Below, one piece after another: positions 25,843 to 34,602 of a DNA stretch of 59,701 nucleotides. Source of the stretch: Thermoanaerobacterium thermosulfurigenes (GTDB lineage Bacteria > Bacillota > Thermoanaerobacteria > Thermoanaerobacterales > Thermoanaerobacteraceae); the NCBI RefSeq assembly GCF_051201035.1, contig NZ_JBPODR010000015.1, positions 1 through 59,701 on the forward strand. Direction: 5' to 3'. The notes under the pieces are model-generated. The model ran no database searches and was not told the origin of the DNA. It was given only the letters and a program-made list of their open reading frames with translations. The position numbers and the translations under genes are program-made. Every line of letters begins with the position of its first letter. Position 1 is the stretch's first letter.

Positions 25843-27090
25843 ATGGAATCCTGTGTCAGTATTGATTCTTTGAGCATAAACGTCTATTCTGAAATAGGCG
25901 TATTAAAAAAAGTTTTACTACACAGACCTGGGAAAGAAATTGAGAATCTAGTTCCAGACTATTTAGGAAGGCTTTTGTTTGATGATATACCATATCTCAA
26001 AGTGGCTCAACAAGAGCATGATAAATTTTCAGACGTATTGCGAGAAAATGGAGTAGAGGTATTATATGTTGAAAATTTGATTGCAGATGTCTTAAATGAC
26101 GATAATATCAAAAATGAATTCATTGAAGAATTTTTGAATGAAAGCGGCATAATTTTACCTGTTTTAAAGGATGCTTTGAAAGAATATCTTCTTAGCATGA
26201 ATACAGAAGAAATGATTGACACGATAATTGCTGGAATACGAAAAGATGATGTAAAGCTTAAAAATGTCAATTCTCTTTCAGGTATAATTAAAGATGATTA
26301 CCCGTTTTACCTTGATCCGATGCCAAATCTATATTTTACCAGAGACATTGGTGCTTCAATTGGAAATGGTCTTTCCATAAGCAGAATGAAAACTGAAGCA
26401 AGAAGAAGAGAAACGCTTTTTATAAAGTACATTCATAAATATCATGATCTTTTTAAAGATGCAAATATTCCTCTTTGGTACGACAGAACAATGCCTTTTT
26501 CCATCGAAGGAGGAGATGAACTGATATTATCAGATGAAGTGATGGCAATTGGATGCAGCGAAAGAACATCGTCGGAGGCAATTGAGATTTTAGCTAAAAA
26601 TTTATTGAATGGTAACACAAGTTTTAAAAAAATATTAGTCTTTGAAATTCCTAAAGCCCGCTCTTTTATGCATTTAGATACTGTATTTACAATGGTTGAT
26701 TACGACAAATTTACTATACATTCAGGTATACAGGGAACTCTCAGTGTTTATGAAATTTCAAATGGAATGGATGGTACTCTAAAGTACAGGAATGATACAA
26801 ATTCACTTGAAAACATTTTAAGCAACGCATTAGGATTAGATTATGTTGAACTTATAAAATGCGGTGGCGGTGATCCAATAATCTCAGGGAGAGAGCAATG
26901 GAATGATGGATCTAATACGCTGGCAATAGCACCTGGTGTTGTTGTAACATACGAAAGAAATTATGTTTCTAACGAATTGTTGGAGAAAAGAGGTATAAAA
27001 GTTCTAAGAATACCAAGTGCAGAGCTTTCAAGAGGTAGAGGTGGCCCAAGATGCATGAGTATGCCTCTCGTTAGAGAAAGTTTAAGATAA
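25843..27090 (+). CDS. arcA: Arginine deiminase
   Basis: ArcA hydrolyses arginine to citrulline and ammonia, the first step of the ADI pathway. The 415-residue product has the family length and motifs: SEIGVLKKVLLHRPGKE at the N-terminus, FTRDIG, SIEGGDELIL, FMHLDTVFTMVD with the catalytic His, and RGRGGPRCMSMPL with catalytic Cys404. The ATG at 25843 follows GGAGGT; the upstream in-frame extension has no ribosome binding site. It is followed by arcB, arcD and arcC in one direction. Confidence 0.96.
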   Translation: MESCVSIDSLSINVYSEIGVLKKVLLHRPGKEIENLVPDYLGRLLFDDIPYLKVAQQEHDKFSDVLRENGVEVLYVENLIADVLNDDNIKNEFIEEFLNESGIILPVLKDALKEYLLSMNTEEMIDTIIAGIRKDDVKLKNVNSLSGIIKDDYPFYLDPMPNLYFTRDIGASIGNGLSISRMKTEARRRETLFIKYIHKYHDLFKDANIPLWYDRTMPFSIEGGDELILSDEVMAIGCSERTSSEAIEILAKNLLNGNTSFKKILVFEIPKARSFMHLDTVFTMVDYDKFTIHSGIQGTLSVYEISNGMDGTLKYRNDTNSLENILSNALGLDYVELIKCGGGDPIISGREQWNDGSNTLAIAPGVVVTYERNYVSNELLEKRGIKVLRIPSAELSRGRGGPRCMSMPLVRESLR

Positions 27091-27119
27091 AAACTAAAAA
27101 AATTTAAGGAGGAATTGTT

Positions 27120-28109
27120 ATGCCAATAAATTTAAAAGGAAGAAGCTTTTTAACACTTAAGGATTTCACAACAGAGGAAATTAGGTATTTGCTGGATCTA
27201 TCGCACGATCTAAAAGCAAAAAAGAGAAATGGACTAAAAGATAAACTTCTTGATGGTAAAAATATAGTTCTCTTGTTTGAGAAGACATCTACGAGGACAA
27301 GATGTGCGTTTGAAGTGGCTGCATTAGATGAAGGAGCGCATGTGACGTATTTGGATATGAACAGCTCTCAGATGGGCAAGAAAGAATCGCTGGAAGATAC
27401 AGCAAAAGTTCTTGGCAGATTCTATGATGGAATCGAGTATAGAGGTTTTGAACAAAAAGTTGTTGAAGATCTCGCAAAATATTCTGGAGTTCCTGTTTTT
27501 AATGGGCTTACAGATGTGGATCATCCTACACAAATATTGGCAGATATGCTTACAATAGAAGAACATGTAGCAAAACCACTTAACAAAGTAAAAATAGTTT
27601 TTGTAGGTGATACAAGAAACAACATGTCTTATGCATGGCTGTATGGATGTGCAAAAATGGGAATGCATTTTGTGGCTTACGGACCTAAAGAACTGTGGCC
27701 AGATAGATCTGTTCTTGATGAGGCAAATAAAATTGCAGAGGAAACGGGCGCTATACTTGAAGTTACGGATGATATCGAAAAAATTAAAGGTGCAGATGTC
27801 ATATACACAGATATATGGGCTTCAATGGGAGAAGAAGATAAACTGGCTGATAGAGTAAAACTTCTTACACCTTTTAGAGTTGATATGGAAATGTTAGAAG
27901 CCACACAGAATCCAGAAGTTATATTCATGCATTGCTTGCCATCTTTCCATGATTTTGAAACGAAAATGGCTAAGGATGCAAAAGAGAAAATGAATCTTGA
28001 TATTAGAGAAGTTACTGATGAGGTTTTCAGAAGCAAACATTCAGTTGTTTTCGATGAAGCAGAGAATAGAATGCATACAATTAAAGCAGTGATGGTTGCT
28101 ACTCTATAA
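27120..28109 (+). CDS. arcB: Ornithine carbamoyltransferase (catabolic)
   Basis: ArcB phosphorolyses citrulline to ornithine and carbamoyl phosphate. The 329-residue product carries the carbamoyl phosphate motif EKTSTRTR at about residues 55-62, VDHPTQ near 135 and FMHCLPSFHD near 271, the last being the ornithine-loop region. The catabolic role is inferred from the operon, because catabolic and anabolic enzymes share these motifs. AAGGAGG precedes the ATG, 29 bases after arcA. Confidence 0.95.
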   Translation: MPINLKGRSFLTLKDFTTEEIRYLLDLSHDLKAKKRNGLKDKLLDGKNIVLLFEKTSTRTRCAFEVAALDEGAHVTYLDMNSSQMGKKESLEDTAKVLGRFYDGIEYRGFEQKVVEDLAKYSGVPVFNGLTDVDHPTQILADMLTIEEHVAKPLNKVKIVFVGDTRNNMSYAWLYGCAKMGMHFVAYGPKELWPDRSVLDEANKIAEETGAILEVTDDIEKIKGADVIYTDIWASMGEEDKLADRVKLLTPFRVDMEMLEATQNPEVIFMHCLPSFHDFETKMAKDAKEKMNLDIREVTDEVFRSKHSVVFDEAENRMHTIKAVMVATL

Positions 28110-28113
28110 TGTA

Positions 28114-28154
28114 TTTTACAATGGGTTAGGTTATATACCTATCCCATTGTAAAA
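28114..28154 (+). other. Long hairpin between arcB and arcD
   Basis: TTTTACAATGGGTTAGGT (28114-28131) pairs with ACCTATCCCATTGTAAAA (28137-28154) with a single mismatch, giving a stem of about 18 bp with a 5-base loop. No U tract follows, so complete termination is unlikely. It may stabilise or process the mRNA and set the arcAB to arcDC ratio. Confidence 0.6.
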
Positions 28155-28177
28155 ATAAATGTATAGGAGGGAAATAT

Positions 28178-29605
28178 ATGGATGGCAGTGTTGGGAAGCA
28201 AAAAAAGTTGGGGCTAATGCTTTTAATAGCATTAGGAGTGGGTTCGATGATTGGTGGAGGTATATTCAATAGCCCTACTGATCTTATTGGTGTATCAAAT
28301 CCGCAGTCGGCTCTTATTGCATGGCTGATTGGTGGTATTGGCATAGTGTCGCTGGCGCTTGTGTTTCAGATGCTGGCCAATAAAAGGCCCAGTTTAACAG
28401 GTGGAATTTATTCTTACGCAAGAGCAGGTTTTGGAGAATTTGTAGGATTTAATTCTGCATGGGGTTACTGGTTAAGTGCTTGGCTTGGTAATGTTGCATT
28501 TTTGGTTTTACTTTTCAAAACATTTAATAGTTTGCTTGGAAAAGGACATGAATTAAAACCAGTAGTTACTTTTATAGTTGCTTCAATTTTACTTTGGATA
28601 ATACATTATATTATTACAAGAGGAATTAAAGATGCTGGCGTTGTAAATGCGATTGTAACAGTTGCAAAACTGCTTCCATTGATTTTAGTCATCATATTTG
28701 GATTGATAGTTTTCAAGGTTCCAATTTTCAATGTACACAACTGGACAACAACACTTGCATCCGATGGCAGTGCAACCAGCTTAATAGGACAAATAAAAGG
28801 TGCAATGGGAACCATATTGTGGTGCTTCATAGGTGTTGAAGCCGCAACAGTATTGTCTGAAAGAGCTGAATCTCAAAAAATAGTAGGTAAAGCAACAGTC
28901 TTAAGCATTTTAATTACACTTTTGATTTACATGCTTATATCGACTATTGCAATGGGCGTTGTGCCTGCAAAGGTTTTAGCAAAAGCCAGCACTCCATTGG
29001 CAAATGTACTTCAAGCTACAATATTAGGAGGCGCTGGTGGAGTTATCGTAAAGCTTGGTCTTATAGTATCACTTTTAGGGGCAACTTTAAGCTGGATACT
29101 GTTAGCTGCAGAAATTCCTTATGTAGCAGCAAAGGATGGAGTAATGCCCAAGTGGTTTTCCAAGGAAAATAAAAACGGAGTTCCAATCAATTCTCTTATT
29201 TTGACTAATGTGTTAACTCAAATATTTTTGGTGTCATTGTTATCTGACAAATTACAATCTGCATACTATACATTGTATTATATGGCAACTACATTGATAC
29301 TTGTACCATATCTTTTTTCAGCATTGTTTTCTTTAAAAGTATGTAATGAAGATAAATCTATAGTTGCTGATACGGTAATTTCTTTGATAGCTACTATATA
29401 TTCTTTATACGTAATTTATGCCGTAGGCATATCGTATTTAGGTCTTGCATTCATTATGTATGCAATAGGCATAATTCCTTACTATATTGCTAAAAGAGAG
29501 AGAGGAGAAAAAGTCAGTAAAGCTGAACTCATATCTATGATAATAATGATTTTGATAGCGATTATCATGATTTATGAAGTTGCGACAGGGAAAATAACAC
29601 CATAG
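28178..29605 (+). CDS. arcD: Arginine/ornithine antiporter-type permease
   Basis: The 475-residue APC-family protein has about twelve transmembrane helices and starts with LGLMLLIALGVGSMIGGGIFNSPTDL, as in basic amino acid antiporters of the ArcD/LysP-like APA group. In the ADI pathway this antiporter exchanges external arginine for internal ornithine without energy cost. Function is inferred from family and operon. GGAGGG precedes the ATG, and arcC follows after 15 bases. Confidence 0.9.
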   Translation: MDGSVGKQKKLGLMLLIALGVGSMIGGGIFNSPTDLIGVSNPQSALIAWLIGGIGIVSLALVFQMLANKRPSLTGGIYSYARAGFGEFVGFNSAWGYWLSAWLGNVAFLVLLFKTFNSLLGKGHELKPVVTFIVASILLWIIHYIITRGIKDAGVVNAIVTVAKLLPLILVIIFGLIVFKVPIFNVHNWTTTLASDGSATSLIGQIKGAMGTILWCFIGVEAATVLSERAESQKIVGKATVLSILITLLIYMLISTIAMGVVPAKVLAKASTPLANVLQATILGGAGGVIVKLGLIVSLLGATLSWILLAAEIPYVAAKDGVMPKWFSKENKNGVPINSLILTNVLTQIFLVSLLSDKLQSAYYTLYYMATTLILVPYLFSALFSLKVCNEDKSIVADTVISLIATIYSLYVIYAVGISYLGLAFIMYAIGIIPYYIAKRERGEKVSKAELISMIIMILIAIIMIYEVATGKITP

Positions 29606-29620
29606 AGAGGAGAAAGTAAC

Positions 29621-30610
29621 ATGGCAAGAATTGTTGTAGCACTTGGAGGAAATGCACTTCAGGAAAATCCAAAAGATACATCTGCAGAAGCACAGCTTAA
29701 AACAGCACATAGCACTGCAAAAGCAATTGTAGATCTTATAGAAGATGGACATGAGGTTATCATTTCTCATGGCAATGGACCTCAGGTTGGACAAATTGTA
29801 TCAACGTATGAAACCGCCAATTCTGTAAATAAAAATATACCTGTTATGCCTTTTCCTGAATGTGGTGCATTCAGTCAAGGATACATTGGTTATCACCTGC
29901 AACAGGCGATTAGAGATGAGATGATAAAAAGAGGCATCAATAAGGATGTTGCATCTGTGGTTACGCAGGTGGTGGTTGACAAGGATGATCCGGGTTTTAA
30001 AAATCCTACAAAACCTGTAGGTTCATTCTTCACTGAAGAACAAGCTAAAAAATTAATAGAAGAAAAAGGATATATAATGAAAGAAGATGCTGGCAGAGGT
30101 TATAGGAGAGTTGTCGCATCACCAATGCCGAAAAAGATCGTTGAAGAGGAATTGATAAAAACGATTGTCAATGCAGGTCATGTGGTTATTGCGGTAGGCG
30201 GTGGCGGCGTGCCAGTAATTGAGAATGAAGATGGAAGCTTAAAAGGCGTTCCAGCAGTTATAGATAAGGATTTGGCTTCTGAAAAGTTGGCTGAAATTTT
30301 AAATGCTGATATTCTCATGATACTTACGGCGGTGGAACAAGTCGCAATAAACTTCAACAAGCCAGATCAGAAAGACTTATCGCTGTTGACGGTAGAAGAA
30401 GCCAAAAGATATATAGAAGAAGGACATTTTGCAGAAGGTTCAATGTTGCCTAAGGTTAAAGCGGCAATAATGTTTGCAGAGTCTAAGACGGGACGAAAGT
30501 CGATAATAGCATCATTAAGCAAAGCGAAATTGGCAGTGATGGGTAGAAGTGGAACTTCCATAATCTTAAGTCCTGTTGTCGAAAGAAAACTTGCCGATTT
30601 AAAAGCTTAA
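29621..30610 (+). CDS. arcC: Carbamate kinase
   Basis: ArcC transfers the phosphate of carbamoyl phosphate to ADP, the ATP-yielding step of the ADI pathway. The 329-residue product has the family motifs IVVALGGNALQ at the start, SHGNGPQVG near residue 51, and VGGGGVPVIE, characteristic of carbamate kinases. It is the last structural gene of the arc operon. Confidence 0.96.
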   Translation: MARIVVALGGNALQENPKDTSAEAQLKTAHSTAKAIVDLIEDGHEVIISHGNGPQVGQIVSTYETANSVNKNIPVMPFPECGAFSQGYIGYHLQQAIRDEMIKRGINKDVASVVTQVVVDKDDPGFKNPTKPVGSFFTEEQAKKLIEEKGYIMKEDAGRGYRRVVASPMPKKIVEEELIKTIVNAGHVVIAVGGGGVPVIENEDGSLKGVPAVIDKDLASEKLAEILNADILMILTAVEQVAINFNKPDQKDLSLLTVEEAKRYIEEGHFAEGSMLPKVKAAIMFAESKTGRKSIIASLSKAKLAVMGRSGTSIILSPVVERKLADLKA

Positions 30611-30654
30611 AAGATTGTAAAGTGCTATGGATACTTACGAAGGTGGTTTTTATA

Positions 30655-31098
30655 ATGATGGCTTATAATCAAAAGGCTTTAAGACAATCAAAGATAATCG
30701 AGATAATAAGAGAAAAGGAAATAATAAACCAGAAACAGCTTATTGAAGAGCTTAAGTTAAATAAAATTATAGCCACACAATCGACGATTTCTCAGGACAT
30801 TAAAGAGCTAAGATTGATAAAAGTTCCAAGCACTGATATGAAATCATACAAATATGCTTTTAACGAAGACTGTAGTCTTCCACAAAACAATTTTTTAAAT
30901 TCCATAGTCGATATTAAATGCAATGGGAATATCATTGTCATAAAGACATTGTCTGGAGCGGCATCTGCCGTAGCCGAGATGATAGATCTATTAAAGTGCG
31001 ATGACATCGTTGGCTCTGTGGCCGGTGACAATACAATTTTTGTATTGGTGAGAAAACAGGCAGTACAGTGGTCAAAGAAATTTTTAAAAGCGAAATGA
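30655..31098 (+). CDS. ArgR/AhrC-family regulator, second paralogue
   Basis: This second ArgR-type regulator (147 residues) closes the arc operon. The winged helix reads TQSTISQDIKELRL, where the usual recognition-helix Ser-Arg pair is Ser-Gln. In the arginine site GTIAGDDTIF is replaced by GSVAGDNTIF (Asp125-Asn126), so one of two ligand aspartates remains. The ATG at 30655 follows AAGGTGG by 8 bases. Lactic acid bacteria use pairs of ArgR-type proteins with different ligand-site residues to control arc operons, and this pair may work in a similar way. Confidence 0.85.
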   Translation: MMAYNQKALRQSKIIEIIREKEIINQKQLIEELKLNKIIATQSTISQDIKELRLIKVPSTDMKSYKYAFNEDCSLPQNNFLNSIVDIKCNGNIIVIKTLSGAASAVAEMIDLLKCDDIVGSVAGDNTIFVLVRKQAVQWSKKFLKAK

Positions 31099-31113
31099 CA
31101 AATTAACTTATTG

Positions 31114-31140
31114 AAGGCGGATTTATCCGCCTTAATATTT
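31114..31140 (+). terminator. Terminator of the arc operon
   Basis: AAGGCGGA (31114-31121) and TCCGCCTT (31126-31133) form a stem followed by AATATTTTA. The terminator after argS (34468-34494) is nearly identical in stem and tail. Confidence 0.75.
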
Positions 31141-31252
31141 TACCATATTGAAAACTTTAGCTTGAATCCATATTTCTAAAGGGTTAGAATATAATTAATA
31201 AATGATACATAATTAATTATATGTATACTATTTGAAAGGAATGAATTCTTCT

Positions 31253-32341
31253 ATGGATAAGCTTAAAGTAGCTGTATTATTTGGGGGGCAGTCTGGAGAG
31301 CATGAAGTATCAAGGGTTTCAGCCACTTCTATAATTAACAATATAGATAGAGAAAAATATGAAGTTTACATGGTAGGCATAACCAAAAGGGGTCAATGGT
31401 ATTTATACAGCGGCGATGTTGACAAGATTGCCACAGGAGAATGGGAAAAAGAAGCTGTGCCTGCTTTGATAGGGCCTTCCACTATGTACAAAGGAATAAT
31501 TGCATTTAAAGACAAAAGTTATGAATTTTATCCAATTGATGTAGTTTTTCCAGTTTTGCATGGCCCCAATGGGGAAGATGGAACAGTACAGGGCCTTATG
31601 GAGCTTTTGGAGATGCCGTATGTTGGACCTAATGTGCTTTCATCATCATTGTGTATGGATAAAGTATTTTCAAAGAGGATATTTTTGGAGTCTGGCATAC
31701 CGACGCCGAAGTTTACGGTAGTATACAGAAAAAATCTAAATGATGTAGATAAACATGAAAAGATAAGAAGTGAAATATCAGAAAAGATCGGATATCCTTG
31801 CTTTGTAAAACCTGCAAATATGGGTTCAAGTGTAGGGATATCAAAAGTTCACAATGAGGGTGAGCTAATTGATGCCTTGAAAATTGCAGCAAAGTATGAT
31901 AGAAAGATTATTGTGGAAGAAGGTATTGATGCAAGGGAGATAGAGTGTTCCGTTTTAGGCAATGACACTCCTGAAGCATCTGTCGCTGGTGAGATTGTTC
32001 CAGCACATGAATTTTACGATTATGATGCAAAATATTTTGATGAAGCATCAAAACTTTTTATTCCAGCGCCTATACCTGATGCTAAGATGGAGGAGATAAG
32101 GGAGTTAGCCATAAAGGCGTATACGGCGTTAGACGTGAGAGGAATGGCCAGAGTAGACTTTTTGATGGATAAAAATACAGGTAAAGTCTACTTGAATGAA
32201 TTAAATACGATCCCGGGATTTACGCAAATCAGCATGTATCCTAAGCTTTGGGAGGCATCGGGGAAACCATACAGCGAACTGATTGATGAGCTTATACAGT
32301 TGGCTTTATCTGTCCACAATGAAAAATGTACAAACTGGTAA
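31253..32341 (+). CDS. ddl: D-alanine-D-alanine ligase
   Basis: Ddl makes D-Ala-D-Ala for peptidoglycan. The 362-residue ATP-grasp enzyme begins LKVAVLFGGQSGEHEVSRVSA and contains VFPVLHGPNGEDGTVQGLMELLEMPYVG plus the C-terminal FLNELNTIPGFT-type metal site (YLNELNTIPGFT). The start at 31253 fits the protein N-terminus; ATG at 31241 sits directly behind GAAAGGA and is an alternative adding four residues. It begins a ddl-DUF1934-argS operon. Confidence 0.94.
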   Translation: MDKLKVAVLFGGQSGEHEVSRVSATSIINNIDREKYEVYMVGITKRGQWYLYSGDVDKIATGEWEKEAVPALIGPSTMYKGIIAFKDKSYEFYPIDVVFPVLHGPNGEDGTVQGLMELLEMPYVGPNVLSSSLCMDKVFSKRIFLESGIPTPKFTVVYRKNLNDVDKHEKIRSEISEKIGYPCFVKPANMGSSVGISKVHNEGELIDALKIAAKYDRKIIVEEGIDAREIECSVLGNDTPEASVAGEIVPAHEFYDYDAKYFDEASKLFIPAPIPDAKMEEIRELAIKAYTALDVRGMARVDFLMDKNTGKVYLNELNTIPGFTQISMYPKLWEASGKPYSELIDELIQLALSVHNEKCTNW

Positions 32342-32354
32342 AGGGGAGTTTGGC

Positions 32355-32777
32355 TTGAAAAAAGCTTTGATTACAGTTAAAGGCACACAGAAGAATGCTC
32401 AAAATGAAACAGATACGATAGAACTTATAACAGAGGGTGAATTTTTGAAAAAAGGTGAATACTACTATATAAAGTACGATGAATCGGAGCTTTCAGGCTT
32501 AGACAAGACGACAACTACATTGAAAGTTGGCGAAGATTCAGTAATATTAATGAGATTTGGAGACAATCAATCAAAGATGGTATTTGAAAAGAACACAAGG
32601 CATGAATCAAACTATGTGACTCCTTACGGAAATATAATGCTTGGCGTAAAATCTGATGAAATCAAAGTAAATTTGACAGAAAATGGTGGAGAGTTGAAAC
32701 TCAAATATGCCATTGATTTAGATGAAAGAGTATTAAGCGATAATGAACTACATTTAACGGTGCGGGAGGTTAATTGA
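32355..32777 (+). CDS. DUF1934 (YwiB-like) beta-barrel protein
   Basis: The 140-residue protein matches the DUF1934 family by the pattern KALITVKGTQ, ITEGEFLKKGEYYYIKYDESE and LKLKYAIDLDERVLSDNELHLTV, a lipocalin-like small beta-barrel. Function is not established. TTG at 32355 follows AGGGGAG by 6 bases; upstream ATGs lie inside ddl. In Bacillus subtilis ywiB also lies directly before argS, so gene order supports the call. Confidence 0.85.
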   Translation: MKKALITVKGTQKNAQNETDTIELITEGEFLKKGEYYYIKYDESELSGLDKTTTTLKVGEDSVILMRFGDNQSKMVFEKNTRHESNYVTPYGNIMLGVKSDEIKVNLTENGGELKLKYAIDLDERVLSDNELHLTVREVN

Positions 32778-32778
32778 T

Positions 32779-34467
32779 TTGGATAATATTGTACAAAGGG
32801 TAAAAAATCAGATAACTGAAATGGTGATAAACTCTATAGAGGAAGCTAAAAAGAATGGCCTTTTAAATATTGAAGAAATTCCATCAGTGGAAATAGAAGA
32901 ACCTAAGGAAAAACAATTTGGAGATTTAGCTATAAACACAGCCATGATAATGGCAAAACCTGCAAAGATGCCGCCAAGAAAGATCGCAGAGATAATTAAA
33001 GATGGACTTAAGCTTGAAGGTACAATGATTGAAAAAGTGGAAATAGCAGGTCCAGGATTTATGAATTTTTACTTGAATGATGATTATAACGTTGAAGCAT
33101 TGATGCTTATAAAAGAGAAAGGTCCAGATTACGGCAGGGTGAATATTGGAAATGGCAAGAGAGTACAAGTAGAATTTGTATCGGCAAATCCAACTGGCCC
33201 CATGCACATGGGAAATGCCCGAGGTGGTGCATTAGGCGATGCACTTTCATCTATATTGGACTATGCAGGATACGATGTCACGAGAGAGTTTTACATAAAC
33301 GATGCAGGCAACCAGATAGAAAAATTTGGCTTGTCATTGGAAGCTCGCTATTTGCAATTATTAGGTGAAGATGCCGAAGTGCCTGAGGGCGGTTATCACG
33401 GCGATGATATAATTGAAAGGGCAAAAGAATTTTTAGAATTATACGGTGATAAGTACAAAGATGCAGATCCTGAAGAAAGGAGAAAAGCATTAATACAGTA
33501 TGGACTTAAAAAGAATATAGCTAAACTTAAAGAGGACCTTGAAGCGTACGGGATAGAGTATGACGTATGGTTTTCTGAAAATACGCTGCATGAAAGCGGT
33601 GAGGTACAATCAGTCATAGAAGAACTTAAGGAAAAAGGTTATACGTATGAAAAAGATGGTGCTCTTTGGTTTAAAGAGACGCTTTTTGGTGCTGAAAAAG
33701 ATGACGTATTAGTAAGGGCAAATGGTTTTCCTACATATTTAGCATCTGATATAGCCTACCACAAGAATAAATTTGTGACTCGTGGCTTTGATTGGGTCAT
33801 CGATATATGGGGTGCCGATCATCATGGACATGTGGCACCGATGAAGGGTGCCATGAAAGCACTGGGTATTGACCCTGATAGGCTTGATGTGCTTTTGATG
33901 CAGCTTGTAAGGCTTATGAAGGGCAAAGAAGTAGTAAGGATGTCAAAAAGGACAGGCAAAATGGTGACATTGAGAGATTTGATTGATGAAGTCGGCAAAG
34001 ACGCCGCGAGATTTTTCTTTAACATGCGTTCTGCTGATAGTGCTGTTGACTTTGATATGGACTTAGCTGTTGAGCAGTCAAATGAAAATCCAGTTTTTTA
34101 CGTTCAATATGCCCATGCCAGAATATGTTCTATATTGAGGCAATTAAAGGAAGATGGGATTGATACAGACAATTTAAAAGAAGTCAACTTAAAATTGTTG
34201 AGTGAAGATACAGAGATTAGTTTGATTAAAAAACTGGCATATCTGCCTGAAGAAATTACAATAGCAGCAAATACCATGGCTCCTCACAGAATCACGCGGT
34301 ATATACTCGACGTAGCATCACTGTTTCACACTTTTTACAATAGCTGCAGGGTGAGAGGTGTTGATGAAGAACTGATGAAAGCAAGGATAGTTTTAATCGA
34401 TGCTACAAGAATTGTAATAAAGAATGTGCTTGATATGTTGAAGATAACAGCACCAGAGAAAATGTAA
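32779..34467 (+). CDS. argS: Arginyl-tRNA synthetase
   Basis: ArgS charges tRNA-Arg. The 562-residue class I enzyme shows the HIGH-type motif GPMHMGNARGGALG at about residues 137-150, and the KMSKS-equivalent VRMSKRTG near 392, plus the C-terminal DALR-type anticodon domain (HITRYILDVASLFHTFYNSC pattern). TTG at 32779 follows GGAGGT by 8 bases and starts one base after the previous stop codon. No T-box leader is present. Confidence 0.96.
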   Translation: MDNIVQRVKNQITEMVINSIEEAKKNGLLNIEEIPSVEIEEPKEKQFGDLAINTAMIMAKPAKMPPRKIAEIIKDGLKLEGTMIEKVEIAGPGFMNFYLNDDYNVEALMLIKEKGPDYGRVNIGNGKRVQVEFVSANPTGPMHMGNARGGALGDALSSILDYAGYDVTREFYINDAGNQIEKFGLSLEARYLQLLGEDAEVPEGGYHGDDIIERAKEFLELYGDKYKDADPEERRKALIQYGLKKNIAKLKEDLEAYGIEYDVWFSENTLHESGEVQSVIEELKEKGYTYEKDGALWFKETLFGAEKDDVLVRANGFPTYLASDIAYHKNKFVTRGFDWVIDIWGADHHGHVAPMKGAMKALGIDPDRLDVLLMQLVRLMKGKEVVRMSKRTGKMVTLRDLIDEVGKDAARFFFNMRSADSAVDFDMDLAVEQSNENPVFYVQYAHARICSILRQLKEDGIDTDNLKEVNLKLLSEDTEISLIKKLAYLPEEITIAANTMAPHRITRYILDVASLFHTFYNSCRVRGVDEELMKARIVLIDATRIVIKNVLDMLKITAPEKM

Positions 34468-34494
34468 AGGCGGATTATCCGCCTAATATTTTTA
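34468..34494 (+). terminator. Terminator of argS
   Basis: AGGCGGA (34468-34474) and TCCGCCT (34478-34484) form a stem followed by AATATTTTTA. It starts directly after the argS stop codon. Confidence 0.7.
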
Positions 34495-34573
34495 TGGAGG
34501 TCAGGCTATCCTGAGGAAATTTATGATAAAGCTATGAATCGTGCCAATGATATTAATATAGGACAAGATAATG

Positions 34574-34582
34574 TGTTATAAT
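34574..34582 (+). promoter_or_regulatory. Extended -10 promoter of the MBL-fold hydrolase
   Basis: TGTTATAAT is an extended -10 element 20 bases before the gene; no good -35 is seen. The surrounding ATGTGTTATAATAT is identical to veg P2. Confidence 0.45.
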
Positions 34583-34602
34583 ATGGCATAGGAGGTGTTA
34601 AT

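Noticed and set aside
34468..34602. T-box or other riboswitch near argS
   Set aside because: No T-box sequence (AGGGTGGNACCGCG type) or specifier stem is present before or after argS.
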